Notes: a model not told the origin generated them from the sequence alone. Positions 1 to 5,476 are shown, numbered from the stretch's first letter. The stretch is 8,169 nt of DNA from an uncultured Oscillospiraceae bacterium (GCA_944385065.1 CALWVX010000078.1:1-8169); one strand, 5' to 3'. Numbers and translations are program-made.

Positions 1-28
1 GCCGCGTCTGCGGCGCCCTTGCCGTGAC

Positions 29-36
29 AGGAGGTG
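29..36 (+). promoter_or_regulatory. Shine-Dalgarno that sets the DUF1275 start
   Basis: AGGAGGTG at 29-36 is a near-perfect anti-16S match. The GTG at 34 overlaps it and so cannot be the start it serves. The next in-frame GTG, at 43, lies 6 nt beyond the site, which is good spacing, whereas the ATG at 61 is 24 nt away. A TGA at 25-27 just upstream could end a preceding plus-strand gene, but too little is visible to tell. Confidence 0.7.
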
Positions 37-42
37 CCTTCT

Positions 43-711
43 GTGGCGCAGGAAAAACAGATGTCCGACTCCCTGGCCGTGGGGCTGCTGCTGGCGTTTG
101 CCGGAGGGATTCTGGACGCGTACAGCTTTATCACCCGGGGGGAGGTCTTCGCCACCGCCGAGACGGGAAATCTGGTCCGGCTGGGCGTCCACCTGTCCCT
201 GGGAGAATTCGCCCAGGCCGGGCGGTACATCTTCCCCATTCTGGCCTTCACCCTGGGGGTGCTGGCCGCCGAACTCATCCGCCGGCAGATGGACGGCCGC
301 CGGGCCCGGTTTCACTGGCGGCAGGCGATCCTGCTGGGCGAGTGCGCCGTGCTGCTTCTGGTGGCCCTCCTCCCCTCCGGCCCCATGGACGCTCTGGCCA
401 ACATTCTGATCTCCTTCACCAGCGCCATCCAGCTGGAGAGCTTCCGAAAATTCCGGGGCTGCGCCGGGTCCACCACCATGTGCACCGGCAACCTGCGCAG
501 CGGGACCGAGCAGCTGTTCCGCTTTCTGGCCCTCCCGGACCCCCAGGCCGGGGAGAAGTCCTCGGTCTATTACCGGCTGATTCTGGGCTTTCTGGCGGGG
601 ACTCTGGTCTGCGGACGGCTGACCCTGCTGCTGGGCACCCGGGCCGTTCTGTGCGCCTGTCTGCCTCTGCTGGCGGTCTTTCTCCTGCTGTTCAAGATGC
701 CCCGGCCGTAA
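43..711 (+). CDS. DUF1275 (YoaK family) integral membrane protein
   Basis: This is a 222-residue membrane protein of the DUF1275/YoaK family, whose transport or other role is not established. The family signature is visible in two halves. The first is AGGILDAYSFITRGEVFATAETGN at residues 20-43, with its key G-x-x-DAYS, RG-x-VF and TGN residues. The second is a related segment at about 126-154, with IQLESFR, a TT pair and another CTGN-L. Between and after these are hydrophobic stretches at about 11-25, 65-80, 97-121 and 176-218, compatible with 6-7 membrane helices. The length is normal for the family and the frame is intact. I chose the GTG at 43 from the ribosome site at 29-36. The gene is the only plus-strand gene here and converges on folT, with a shared terminator between them. 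Nothing links it to the folate genes. The family assignment is firm; the function is unknown. Confidence 0.9.
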   Translation: MAQEKQMSDSLAVGLLLAFAGGILDAYSFITRGEVFATAETGNLVRLGVHLSLGEFAQAGRYIFPILAFTLGVLAAELIRRQMDGRRARFHWRQAILLGECAVLLLVALLPSGPMDALANILISFTSAIQLESFRKFRGCAGSTTMCTGNLRSGTEQLFRFLALPDPQAGEKSSVYYRLILGFLAGTLVCGRLTLLLGTRAVLCACLPLLAVFLLLFKMPRP

Positions 712-762
712 AGCCCCCTTCTCCCCTGCTCAGGCAGGCCGCCGTCTTCCTGACCGGACACA

Positions 763-800
763 AAAGCGCCGCCCCGCTTGTATAAGCGGGGCGGCGCTTT
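763..800. terminator. Bidirectional rho-independent terminator between convergent genes
   Basis: A perfect 17-bp inverted repeat (763-779 with 784-800) closes a GTAT loop and is G/C-rich in the middle. On the plus strand the stem ends in TTT and runs into GTTCTG. On the minus strand it ends in TTTTGTGT. A-rich and U-rich flanks on both sides and the position between convergent genes (DUF1275 plus, folT minus) argue that it stops transcription from both directions. Confidence 0.88.
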
Positions 801-830
801 GTTCTGAAACTCCGAACCCGGAGCCCTTCT

Positions 831-872
831 CCCCGGGAATCCCCTCCCGGGGCGGGAGCGCGTGCCGCTCCC
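831..872 (-). other. Two GC-rich hairpins directly after folT
   Basis: Two short perfect stems follow the folT stop codon. The first is GGGAGCG/CGCTCCC (854-860 with 866-872, 5-nt loop), which abuts the stop. The second is CCCCGGGA/TCCCGGGG (831-838 with 845-852, 6-nt loop). Neither has a U-tract in the minus direction, so on their own they are not convincing terminators. They may protect the transcript 3' end or assist the stronger terminator at 763-800. Confidence 0.45.
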
Positions 873-1436
873 TCAGTTCAGGCCGGGCACCAGCCCGCGG
901 CGGGTCATGGGCTGGATCAGCATCATGTGCATCACACTGATGCAGGCCGACTCAATGGGGATCATGATCAGGTTCTTGACAATCCGTCCGGGCAGCAGTA
1001 CCAGGAAGCCCTTATTATACATGATCGCCAGATTCAGCGTACCCAGGCCCATATGAACCAGGACATTAACCAAGGTTACCGCCAGTACGATGTGGATCAG
1101 CCGCTTCCGGGGGCTCCAGTCAGAGCCGGGCTTCTCATGAAGCAGAAGGCCGTAAACCAGGCCGGAGCAGGCGGTCACAATGGTGAAGCCGGGCCAGAAG
1201 GCGCCGCCGGTGGGGAACAGGGTGGCTCCCAGCAGGTCAGCGATGGCGGCCACGGCGCAGCCGTAGCCGGGCCCGAACAGAGTGCCCGCCATGGCCAGGG
1301 GCAAAAATCCGAAGCTGATGCGCTGGAAGGGGGTCTGGATAGAGCAGAAGCGGACCAGGACAATCTGGATGGCAACCAGCATGGCGCAGACCACCATGAT
1401 CTGCACACGTTTTTTCGCTTTTGTATTGTTTTTCAT
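873..1436 (-). CDS. folT: Folate ECF transporter S component (FolT)
   Basis: This is a 187-residue, very hydrophobic substrate-binding (S) component of an energy-coupling-factor transporter, assigned to folate. The FolT/YpaA-like core is visible: an AxxxA pair in helix 1 (A18, A22), which in S components contacts EcfT; RISFGFLPLAMAGTLFGPGYG at about 39-59; ADLLGATLFPTGGAFWPGFT at about 66-85; and about six predicted membrane helices in all. I chose the ATG at 1436 because AAAGGAG (1450-1444) sits 7 nt upstream. The ATG at 1442 is only 1 nt from that site. No EcfA, EcfA' or EcfT gene is present, so it presumably uses a shared energizing module encoded elsewhere. The THF riboswitch immediately upstream independently supports folate as substrate. 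It is the last gene of the minus-strand folate cluster. Confidence 0.9.
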   Translation of the reverse strand: MKNNTKAKKRVQIMVVCAMLVAIQIVLVRFCSIQTPFQRISFGFLPLAMAGTLFGPGYGCAVAAIADLLGATLFPTGGAFWPGFTIVTACSGLVYGLLLHEKPGSDWSPRKRLIHIVLAVTLVNVLVHMGLGTLNLAIMYNKGFLVLLPGRIVKNLIMIPIESACISVMHMMLIQPMTRRGLVPGLN

Positions 1437-1443
1437 AGCCATT

Positions 1444-1514
1444 CTCCTTTTTGGCGTCGACGTTGCGTCTGATTTTTTCTTCTGTTGCCGCAAAGGAGCG
1501 TCCTCTGCCGACAG
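1444..1514 (-). promoter_or_regulatory. Putative translational expression platform of THF riboswitch 2
   Basis: Between the aptamer and folT, on the minus strand, an 8-bp hairpin is visible: GCAGAGGA (1508-1501) and TCCTTTGC (1497-1490) around a CGC loop. The aptamer's own P1 3' strand CTGT (1514-1511) can add 4 bp outside it by pairing with ACAG (1485-1482). The 3' arm carries CTCCTTT (1498-1492), a perfect complement of the folT ribosome site AAAGGAG (1450-1444). No U-tract follows, and A-rich sequence comes next instead. The pairings are visible in the sequence. The model is inference: with THF bound, P1 holds CTGT and frees the anti-SD arm to mask the ribosome site. Confidence 0.5.
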
Positions 1515-1608
1515 CGGAAGCGGGACAACCATCGCAATCGCTCTGTGCAATCTTCGTTCAGCGGCAACTTCCCATCCCCTGACACTTTACGCGGCGTCCC
1601 TATTCTGT
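1511..1608 (-). promoter_or_regulatory. Tetrahydrofolate (THF) riboswitch aptamer upstream of folT
   Basis: Read on the minus strand, the RNA shows the THF class layout. P1 is ACAG/CUGU (1608-1605 with 1514-1511), followed by AAUAG. P2 is GGGAC/GUCCC (1600-1596 with 1526-1522). The conserved block GCGUAAAGUGU comes next. P3 (UCAG/CUGA) carries the L3 motif GAUGGGAAGUUG. Then comes ACGAA, a P4 stem GAUUGC/GCGAUU, and J2/1 CUUCCG before the P1 3' strand. L3 GGAAG can pair perfectly with J2/1 CUUCC, the expected pseudoknot. The element starts 19 nt after the folC stop with no terminator or clear promoter between, so it probably sits on the folC message. It binds reduced folate and should lower folT expression. 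Confidence 0.88.
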
Positions 1609-1627
1609 TTCTCGTCCGCGGGGTCTC

Positions 1628-2893
1628 TCAGCACAGACCCAGCAGGTGCCGCAGCTCCCCGATCAAATACAGGGACCCGCAGGCACAGCACACCTCCTCC
1701 GGCCCGCATTGGGCCAACAGTTTCTCCAGCCCCTCCCGGGCGTCGGCGCAGGGGACGGCCTCCGCCCCCCGCCCGGCCAGATACCGGGCCAGTTCCTCCG
1801 CGGACAGGGCCCGAGGGCTGTCCGGCGTCAGCGTATAAACACGGCGGGCCAGGGGGAGCAGCGGCTCCACCATGGCGGGGTAGTCCTTGTCCGCCAGCAC
1901 CCCCAGCAGGAACGAGACCTTTTTCCCCGGATAGAGCTGCTCCAGACTCCGGGCCACGGCCTGCATGCACTGGGGGTTATGGCCCCCGTCCAGAATCAGA
2001 TCGGGGGCGCGTCGGGCCAGCTCCATCCGCCCGGGCCACGCGGCCCCGGCCAGCCCCTCCTCCAGAGCGGTCCGGGAGATGTCCCAGCCGCCCCGAACCA
2101 GGGCCTTGACCACCTCAATGGCCACGGCGGCGTTCTCCACCTGATAGGCCCCCACCATGGGGATATGGTAATCCTCCCCGCAGTAGGAGAAGAACTGCCC
2201 CCGGGGAGAGAGCTCCTTCAGGCGGATGGTCTCCGGCCGGGTGACGGTGAGCTCCGCCCCCTGCTCCCGGCACGCCTGCTCCACCACCTCCCGGGCCTCC
2301 CGGCTCTGGCCGTAGAGGACGCAGCGGCAGCCCGGCTTGATGATGCCCGCCTTCTCCCGGGCGATCAGGGGGATGGTGTCTCCCAGCTCCCGGGTGTGCT
2401 CCAGCCCCAGGTTGGTGATGACGGCCGCCTCCGGGGCGGGGATCACATTGGTGGAGTCCAGCCGTCCGCCCAGGCCCACCTCCAGCACCACAATGTCGCA
2501 CTTCTGCTCCCAAAAGTACACCATGGCCACAGCGGTCATCAGCTCAAATTCGGTGGCCGGGTCGGACATGTCCCGGGCCGCCTCCAGCACCCGCTGGGTG
2601 ATCCGCCCCAGGTCCTCGTCGGGGATGGGCGCCCCGTTCACCTGAAACCGCTCGCTGAACCGCCACAGGTGGGGGGAGGTGTAAAGGCCGGTTTTGTACC
2701 CCGCCCGGCGCAGGACGGAGGACACCATGGCGGCGGTGGAGCCCTTTCCGTTAGTCCCGGTGATGTGGACGAACTTCAGCCCCTGATGGGGGTTGCCCAG
2801 CCGTCCCAGCAGCTCCCGGGTGCGCTCCAGCCCCGGCGTCCGGCCCACCCAGGCCTGTTCATGAATTTTCTGTTCCGCCTCCAGCGCTGTCAT
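1628..2893 (-). CDS. folC: Bifunctional folylpolyglutamate synthase / dihydrofolate synthase
   Basis: This 421-residue cytoplasmic enzyme of the Mur-ligase superfamily uses ATP to add glutamate to folates (and usually to dihydropteroate), which keeps folates in the cell. Visible motifs in order are: the P-loop HITGTNGKGST (43-53); TSPHL (72-76); the acidic/Mg motif LEVGLGGRLDSTN (137-149); NLGLEHTRELGDTIPLIAREKAGI (161-184), with K181 at the usual carbamylated-lysine position; GAYQVENAAVAIEV (248-261); WPGRME (286-291); and DGGHNP (302-307, usually DGAHNP in relatives). The length is standard. The ATG at 2893 has AGGAGG 8 nt upstream. It lies 42 nt behind the HutD gene and downstream of THF riboswitch 1, so it should be repressed when THF is abundant. 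Whether it does both reactions or only polyglutamylation cannot be read from sequence; no folP is present here. Confidence 0.96.
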   Translation of the reverse strand: MTALEAEQKIHEQAWVGRTPGLERTRELLGRLGNPHQGLKFVHITGTNGKGSTAAMVSSVLRRAGYKTGLYTSPHLWRFSERFQVNGAPIPDEDLGRITQRVLEAARDMSDPATEFELMTAVAMVYFWEQKCDIVVLEVGLGGRLDSTNVIPAPEAAVITNLGLEHTRELGDTIPLIAREKAGIIKPGCRCVLYGQSREAREVVEQACREQGAELTVTRPETIRLKELSPRGQFFSYCGEDYHIPMVGAYQVENAAVAIEVVKALVRGGWDISRTALEEGLAGAAWPGRMELARRAPDLILDGGHNPQCMQAVARSLEQLYPGKKVSFLLGVLADKDYPAMVEPLLPLARRVYTLTPDSPRALSAEELARYLAGRGAEAVPCADAREGLEKLLAQCGPEEVCCACGSLYLIGELRHLLGLC

Positions 2894-2916
2894 GGTCTGC
2901 GCCTCCTGTCTGTCTC

Positions 2917-2935
2917 TCGCCGCCCCGGGCGGCGA
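2917..2935 (-). other. Intercistronic hairpin after hutD
   Basis: An 8-bp perfect stem TCGCCGCC/GGCGGCGA (2917-2924 with 2928-2935) with a CCG loop abuts the hutD stop codon and ends about 15 nt before the folC ribosome site. No U-tract follows, so it is unlikely to terminate. It may stabilize processed message or insulate translation of folC from hutD. Confidence 0.4.
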
Positions 2936-3529
2936 TTACTTGTGATAAATGACTGCCGCCATCAGGGCGGCGGCGCCCTCGGCGGTCAGCTTCACCGGCG
3001 CGTCCTCCGCCTCCCGGCACAGCAGCAGCTGGCCCTCCTTGGCCGGCGTCCCGTCGGCCGACACCCCGCCCCGGGCACAGTAGATGGCCAGGGTGCGGGC
3101 GGAAAAGGACTCGGACGCCAGGACGGGAGCGGACCAGAACAGGGTGCTCCCCGCCTCCAGCCGCAGCTCCTGTGCGGCGGCCTGGGCCGCCCCCTTGCGG
3201 ACCATCAGGTTGAAATCCGTGCACCGGCCCCAGGACTCCACGGGCACGCCCCCGTCAAAGGAGCACAGCTGAAGGGGCCGCAGGGGGAATCGCTCCCCCG
3301 CCCCGATCTTCAGCTCCAGCTCCCCCGACAAAATGGAGATCAGCCGGTTATAGTCGGGCAGCGGGGTGAAGTCGGAGTGCTCCAGCTCCACCTTGGCCGA
3401 GCTCAGGCGCCAGAGGAAATCCCGGTCGGCGTACACCGCCCCCTCCGGGGCGATGGCCAGCTGGGTGGTGGTCCCGCCGGACCAAAGGGTGGTGACATAC
3501 TGCTCCTGGGTGATGAGTTCCCATTTCAT
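2936..3529 (-). CDS. hutD: HutD/Ves family cupin-like protein
   Basis: This 197-residue protein resembles the HutD/Ves family, a double cupin-like fold often encoded with histidine utilization genes and proposed to tune that pathway; its exact activity is not settled. Matching features are TTLWSGGTTTQLAIAP near the N-terminus (13-28), DFLWRLSSAKVE (37-48, the family's D-F-x-W-R-x-S-x-A block), LPDYNRLISILSGELEL (57-73) and the hallmark TDFNLMVRKG (104-113). The ATG at 3529 follows AAAGGAA by about 9 nt. An in-frame extension to 3559 would start inside the riboswitch terminator U-tract, so I rejected it. It is the first gene after THF riboswitch 1 and is followed by folC. The two formimino-folate enzymes lie upstream, which fits a role at the histidine/folate boundary. 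The symbol reflects family membership, not proven function. Confidence 0.8.
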   Translation of the reverse strand: MKWELITQEQYVTTLWSGGTTTQLAIAPEGAVYADRDFLWRLSSAKVELEHSDFTPLPDYNRLISILSGELELKIGAGERFPLRPLQLCSFDGGVPVESWGRCTDFNLMVRKGAAQAAAQELRLEAGSTLFWSAPVLASESFSARTLAIYCARGGVSADGTPAKEGQLLLCREAEDAPVKLTAEGAAALMAAVIYHK

Positions 3530-3557
3530 GGGGGACACTTCCTTTCCGATTCCGGTC

Positions 3558-3609
3558 AAAAAAGGTTAGACGCCCTCTTTCCACGGCGGTGCCATGCAAA
3601 GAGGGCGTC
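3558..3609 (-). terminator. Riboswitch-controlled terminator before hutD
   Basis: On the minus strand, a perfect 12-bp stem (GACGCCCTCTTT, 3609-3598, with its complement 3580-3569) is followed by a G-G mismatch. An inner 6-bp stem CATGGC/GCCGTG with one U-G pair then closes on ACC. After the stem comes TAACC and a run of six T (3563-3558). It starts 7 nt after the aptamer, ends about 28 nt before the hutD ATG, and is the obvious OFF structure of THF riboswitch 1. Confidence 0.92.
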
Positions 3610-3618
3610 ACCATGGCA
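3590..3618 (-). promoter_or_regulatory. Antiterminator pairing of THF riboswitch 1
   Basis: TGCCATG (minus strand, 3618-3612) is perfectly complementary to CATGGCA (3596-3590), which forms the inner arm and loop of the terminator. Its first two bases belong to the aptamer's P1 3' strand. The 15-nt loop holds the 5' arm of the terminator. Forming this hairpin therefore conflicts with both P1 and the terminator, as expected of an antiterminator that forms when THF is not bound. The pairing is seen in the sequence; the switching order is inferred from how such switches work. Confidence 0.65.
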
Positions 3619-3707
3619 GCGGATGGGGCCGGCAGCAACGCGGATTTCTCCTTCGTCCACCGGCAACTTCCCATCCGGCGGCACTTGACGCGCTGGGCTT
3701 ACTCTGT
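3617..3707 (-). promoter_or_regulatory. Tetrahydrofolate (THF) riboswitch aptamer upstream of hutD-folC
   Basis: The minus-strand RNA matches the THF riboswitch class closely. It begins with P1 CAG/CUG and the conserved AGAGUAAG. P2 is GCCCAG paired with CUG-CC-GGC (2-nt bulge). The conserved GCGUCAAGUG follows. P3 is a 7-bp stem CCGCCGG/CCGGUGG that closes L3 AUGGGAAGUUG. Then come ACGAA, P4 GGA/UCC with a GAAA tetraloop, and J2/1 CAUCCG leading into P1. An intrinsic terminator and a competing antiterminator follow directly, so it should reduce readthrough into hutD and folC when THF is high. It lies 46 nt after the cyclodeaminase stop codon, and no convincing separate promoter is visible, so it is probably an in-operon switch on the message from the 5424-5452 promoter. 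Confidence 0.93.
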
Positions 3708-3753
3708 CAGGTTGGTTTTCTGTCAAAAATTCAGGCGGCCAGAACGGGAAGGG

Positions 3754-4392
3754 TTACAGGCTGGCCACCACGGCGGCGTAGATCTTGTCGGCCAGGGGCA
3801 GGGCCTTCTCCAGCATGGCCTCGCCCTTCTTGCGATAGTCCTCGGCCAGCTCCTTGTTCTTCAGGCTGCCGATGTTGATGAGCACGTTCAGCCAGGCGCC
3901 CTGAATGGCGGCGCGCAGGGACAGGGCGGACACGCCCAGGTCGCTGGCGGCGCTGTCGTTGGTCTTGCCCAGCAGCTCGGCGGTCAGCTCCAGGGTCTCC
4001 ACGGCCAGCTCCATCATCTCGAAGGGGGTGGCGGTGCAGCCCTCCAGACCCTTCTGGATGGCGGCGGAGCGGGCGGCCTTCTCCTCGTCGGTGGCCTTGG
4101 GCATGCCGAAGGCGGCGCTGACCACATTGAAGGCCTCGGTGTCCCGGTCCATCACGTCCACAAAGCGGGCCTTCAGATCCTCGGCCTTCTTCTGGCTCTC
4201 GATGACAAAGCTCTGATAGGCGGCGTACTTCTCCTTGCTCTTGCCCACGGTGGTCAGGCCGCACACCATGGCGGTCAGAGCGGCGCCCAGCGCGCCCTCC
4301 AGAGCGGCGGCGGAACCGCCGCCGGGGGCGGGAGCGTCGGAGGCCAGCAGGTCCACAAACTCAGCGGTAGTCAGCTCGGCTAATTTCTTCAT
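3754..4392 (-). CDS. fchA: Formimidoyltetrahydrofolate cyclodeaminase
   Basis: This 212-residue cytoplasmic enzyme corresponds to the C-terminal domain of the two-domain eukaryotic FTCD. It releases ammonia from 5-formimino-THF to give 5,10-methenyl-THF. Visible family marks are PAPGGGSAAALEGALGAAL (21-39), the charged helix YQSFVIESQKKAEDLKARF (58-76), DRDTEAFNVV (81-90), and the C-terminal block SDLGVSALSLRAAIQGAWLNVLINI (149-173). It is all-alpha in character and of standard stand-alone bacterial length. The ATG at 4392 follows AAGGAG with about 9 nt spacing. It begins 13 nt after the stop of the formimidoyltransferase, so the two halves of FTCD are separate, adjacent and surely co-transcribed. 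It lies upstream of THF riboswitch 1, so its message should not be attenuated by THF. Confidence 0.93.
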   Translation of the reverse strand: MKKLAELTTAEFVDLLASDAPAPGGGSAAALEGALGAALTAMVCGLTTVGKSKEKYAAYQSFVIESQKKAEDLKARFVDVMDRDTEAFNVVSAAFGMPKATDEEKAARSAAIQKGLEGCTATPFEMMELAVETLELTAELLGKTNDSAASDLGVSALSLRAAIQGAWLNVLINIGSLKNKELAEDYRKKGEAMLEKALPLADKIYAAVVASL

Positions 4393-4405
4393 GTTTTTTC
4401 TCTCC

Positions 4406-5320
4406 TTACTTCATATCCAGGAGGTGATACTCCATGATCTGGTTGTGGCAGTCAAAGTCCTTGGCCTTCAGGTAGAACTCGGCGCAGTCGATCATGGCCT
4501 TGGCGGGGGTCAGGCCCACGATCTCGCTGTCAATGATATAGGTGCCGTACCGCTCGGCCAGAGACTTGACCATCTCATAGACCACATACAGGGGGGTGTC
4601 CTCATAGTTGACCATGTTCATGGACACCTGGGCGATGCCCCGGTCCTCCATCATGAAGCCCATGGCCTTGCAGCTGCGGAAGCCGCCGGAGGAGCCGCGG
4701 ATCACCTTGGCGATCTTCTTGGCGACCTCCACGTCGGAAGTGGCCAGGTTGATGTTGAAGGCCACCAGGGGCATACGGGCGCCCACGGCGGTGACGCCGG
4801 CGGTGGGGTGGATCTTCCGCTCGCCGTAGTCGGGAGCCCAGTCCTCCTGGAGCAGCTTCTCGGGCATGCCCTCAAACTCGCCCTTCCGGATGGTGGCCAG
4901 ATTGCGGCGCTCGGGACGGGTGGCGGAGTCCTCGTACAGGAAGGTGGGAACCTTCAGCTCCTCCCAGATGCGCTTGGCCACCCGCTTGGACAGCTCCACG
5001 CACTCCTCCACGGTGACGTCCTTGGACTGGGGGACGAAGGGGATCACATCGGTGGCGCCCATGCGCTTGTGCTCGCCCTTGTGCTTGGTCATGTCGATGC
5101 GCTCGGTGGCGACCTTGGTCAGCCGGAAGGCCACCTCCTCGATGGCGCTCAGCTCGCCGATCAGGGTGAACACGCAGCGGTTGTGGTTGCCGTCGGTCTG
5201 AGCGTCGAACAGAGTACAGCCGGGCACGCTGTTGGCGGCTTCCACCAGAGCGTTATAGGTCGCCTCGTCCTTCTCCTTGCTGCAGCTGAAATTAGGGATG
5301 CACTCAACTAACTTTGCCAT
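4406..5320 (-). CDS. ftcD: Glutamate formimidoyltransferase
   Basis: This 304-residue enzyme transfers the formimino group of N-formimino-L-glutamate (from histidine breakdown) to THF, giving glutamate and 5-formimino-THF. Visible marks are MAKLVECIPNFS at the N-terminus, the DAQTDGNHNRCVFTLIG segment (39-55, family D-x-D-x-NR), and HKGEHKRMGATDVIPFVP (80-97), which carries the conserved histidines expected at the active site. GGFRSCKAMG and a VSMN segment are typical of the second subdomain. It matches the stand-alone N-terminal half of FTCD in length. The ATG at 5320 has GGAGG 8 nt upstream; an in-frame extension to 5452 overlaps the promoter and is rejected. It is the first gene of the folate cluster, behind the promoter at 5424-5452. 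No hutH, hutU or hutI gene is in the window, so the formiminoglutamate source is encoded elsewhere or comes from outside the cell. Confidence 0.94.
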   Translation of the reverse strand: MAKLVECIPNFSCSKEKDEATYNALVEAANSVPGCTLFDAQTDGNHNRCVFTLIGELSAIEEVAFRLTKVATERIDMTKHKGEHKRMGATDVIPFVPQSKDVTVEECVELSKRVAKRIWEELKVPTFLYEDSATRPERRNLATIRKGEFEGMPEKLLQEDWAPDYGERKIHPTAGVTAVGARMPLVAFNINLATSDVEVAKKIAKVIRGSSGGFRSCKAMGFMMEDRGIAQVSMNMVNYEDTPLYVVYEMVKSLAERYGTYIIDSEIVGLTPAKAMIDCAEFYLKAKDFDCHNQIMEYHLLDMK

Positions 5321-5363
5321 TGCCAATTCCTCCACTTCACAAATTTGGATGGTCCGGTCAGCT

Positions 5364-5395
5364 TTTGCCGGGATACACAAAATTCTTCCCGCAAA
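5364..5395 (-). other. Leader RNA hairpin upstream of ftcD
   Basis: In the predicted 5' leader of about 97 nt, TTTGCGGGA (5395-5387) pairs with TCCCGGCAAA (5373-5364), making 9 bp with a single bulged G around an A/U-rich 13-nt loop. No U-tract and no recognised riboswitch motif accompany it. It could be incidental, a stability element or a protein-binding site. Confidence 0.35.
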
Positions 5396-5423
5396 CAGAC
5401 ATTTCTTGTGGCTTACTGCCCAC

Positions 5424-5452
5424 ATTTTATCAGCCCGTCCCCATTTTTGCAA
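5424..5452 (-). promoter_or_regulatory. Predicted sigma-A promoter of the folate cluster
   Basis: On the minus strand, TTGCAA (5452-5447) and TAAAAT (5429-5424) are separated by exactly 17 nt. This gives 4/6 and 5/6 matches to the -35 and -10 consensus. The region is noticeably A/T-richer than its surroundings. The start point would be near 5417, giving a leader of about 97 nt before ftcD. I see no comparably good promoter further down the cluster. Confidence 0.65.
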
Positions 5453-5476
5453 GTCGGGCGGTTAGGCGTTTGTCCC

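Noticed and set aside
1..27. A possible C-terminus of an upstream plus-strand gene (eight sense codons then TGA at 25-27).
   Set aside because: The frame is open from the window edge, but eight Ala/Pro-rich codons carry no recognisable signal.
24..785. A 253-residue plus-strand frame overlapping the DUF1275 gene.
   Set aside because: It is rich in Arg, Gly and Pro, has no membrane or family features, and runs into the terminator at 763-800. The DUF1275 frame has a clear family match and ribosome site.
1459..1469. A small GACG-CAA-CGTC hairpin close to the folT ribosome site.
   Set aside because: It has only four pairs and does not cover the ribosome site; without support it is probably incidental.
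1646..3688. A 680-residue plus-strand open frame across folC, hutD and riboswitch 1.
   Set aside because: It is low-complexity (rich in Gly, Leu, Gln, His, Pro), antisense to well-recognised genes and an RNA element, and matches no family I know. It is a shadow of the high-GC codon pattern on the minus strand.
3721..3726. A perfect TTGACA (minus strand) just upstream of THF riboswitch 1, suggesting a dedicated promoter.
   Set aside because: The -10 position at 16-18 nt spacing falls on AGTAAG-like sequence inside the aptamer, with no TATAAT match, and a start there would cut off the aptamer 5' end.
3725..3766. A possible terminator after fchA: 6-bp GGCCAG/CTGGCC stem followed at a distance by five T.
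   Set aside because: The loop is 18 nt long and the T-run starts 7 nt after the stem, so it is a weak candidate. If it did terminate, the hutD riboswitch would need its own promoter, which I cannot find.
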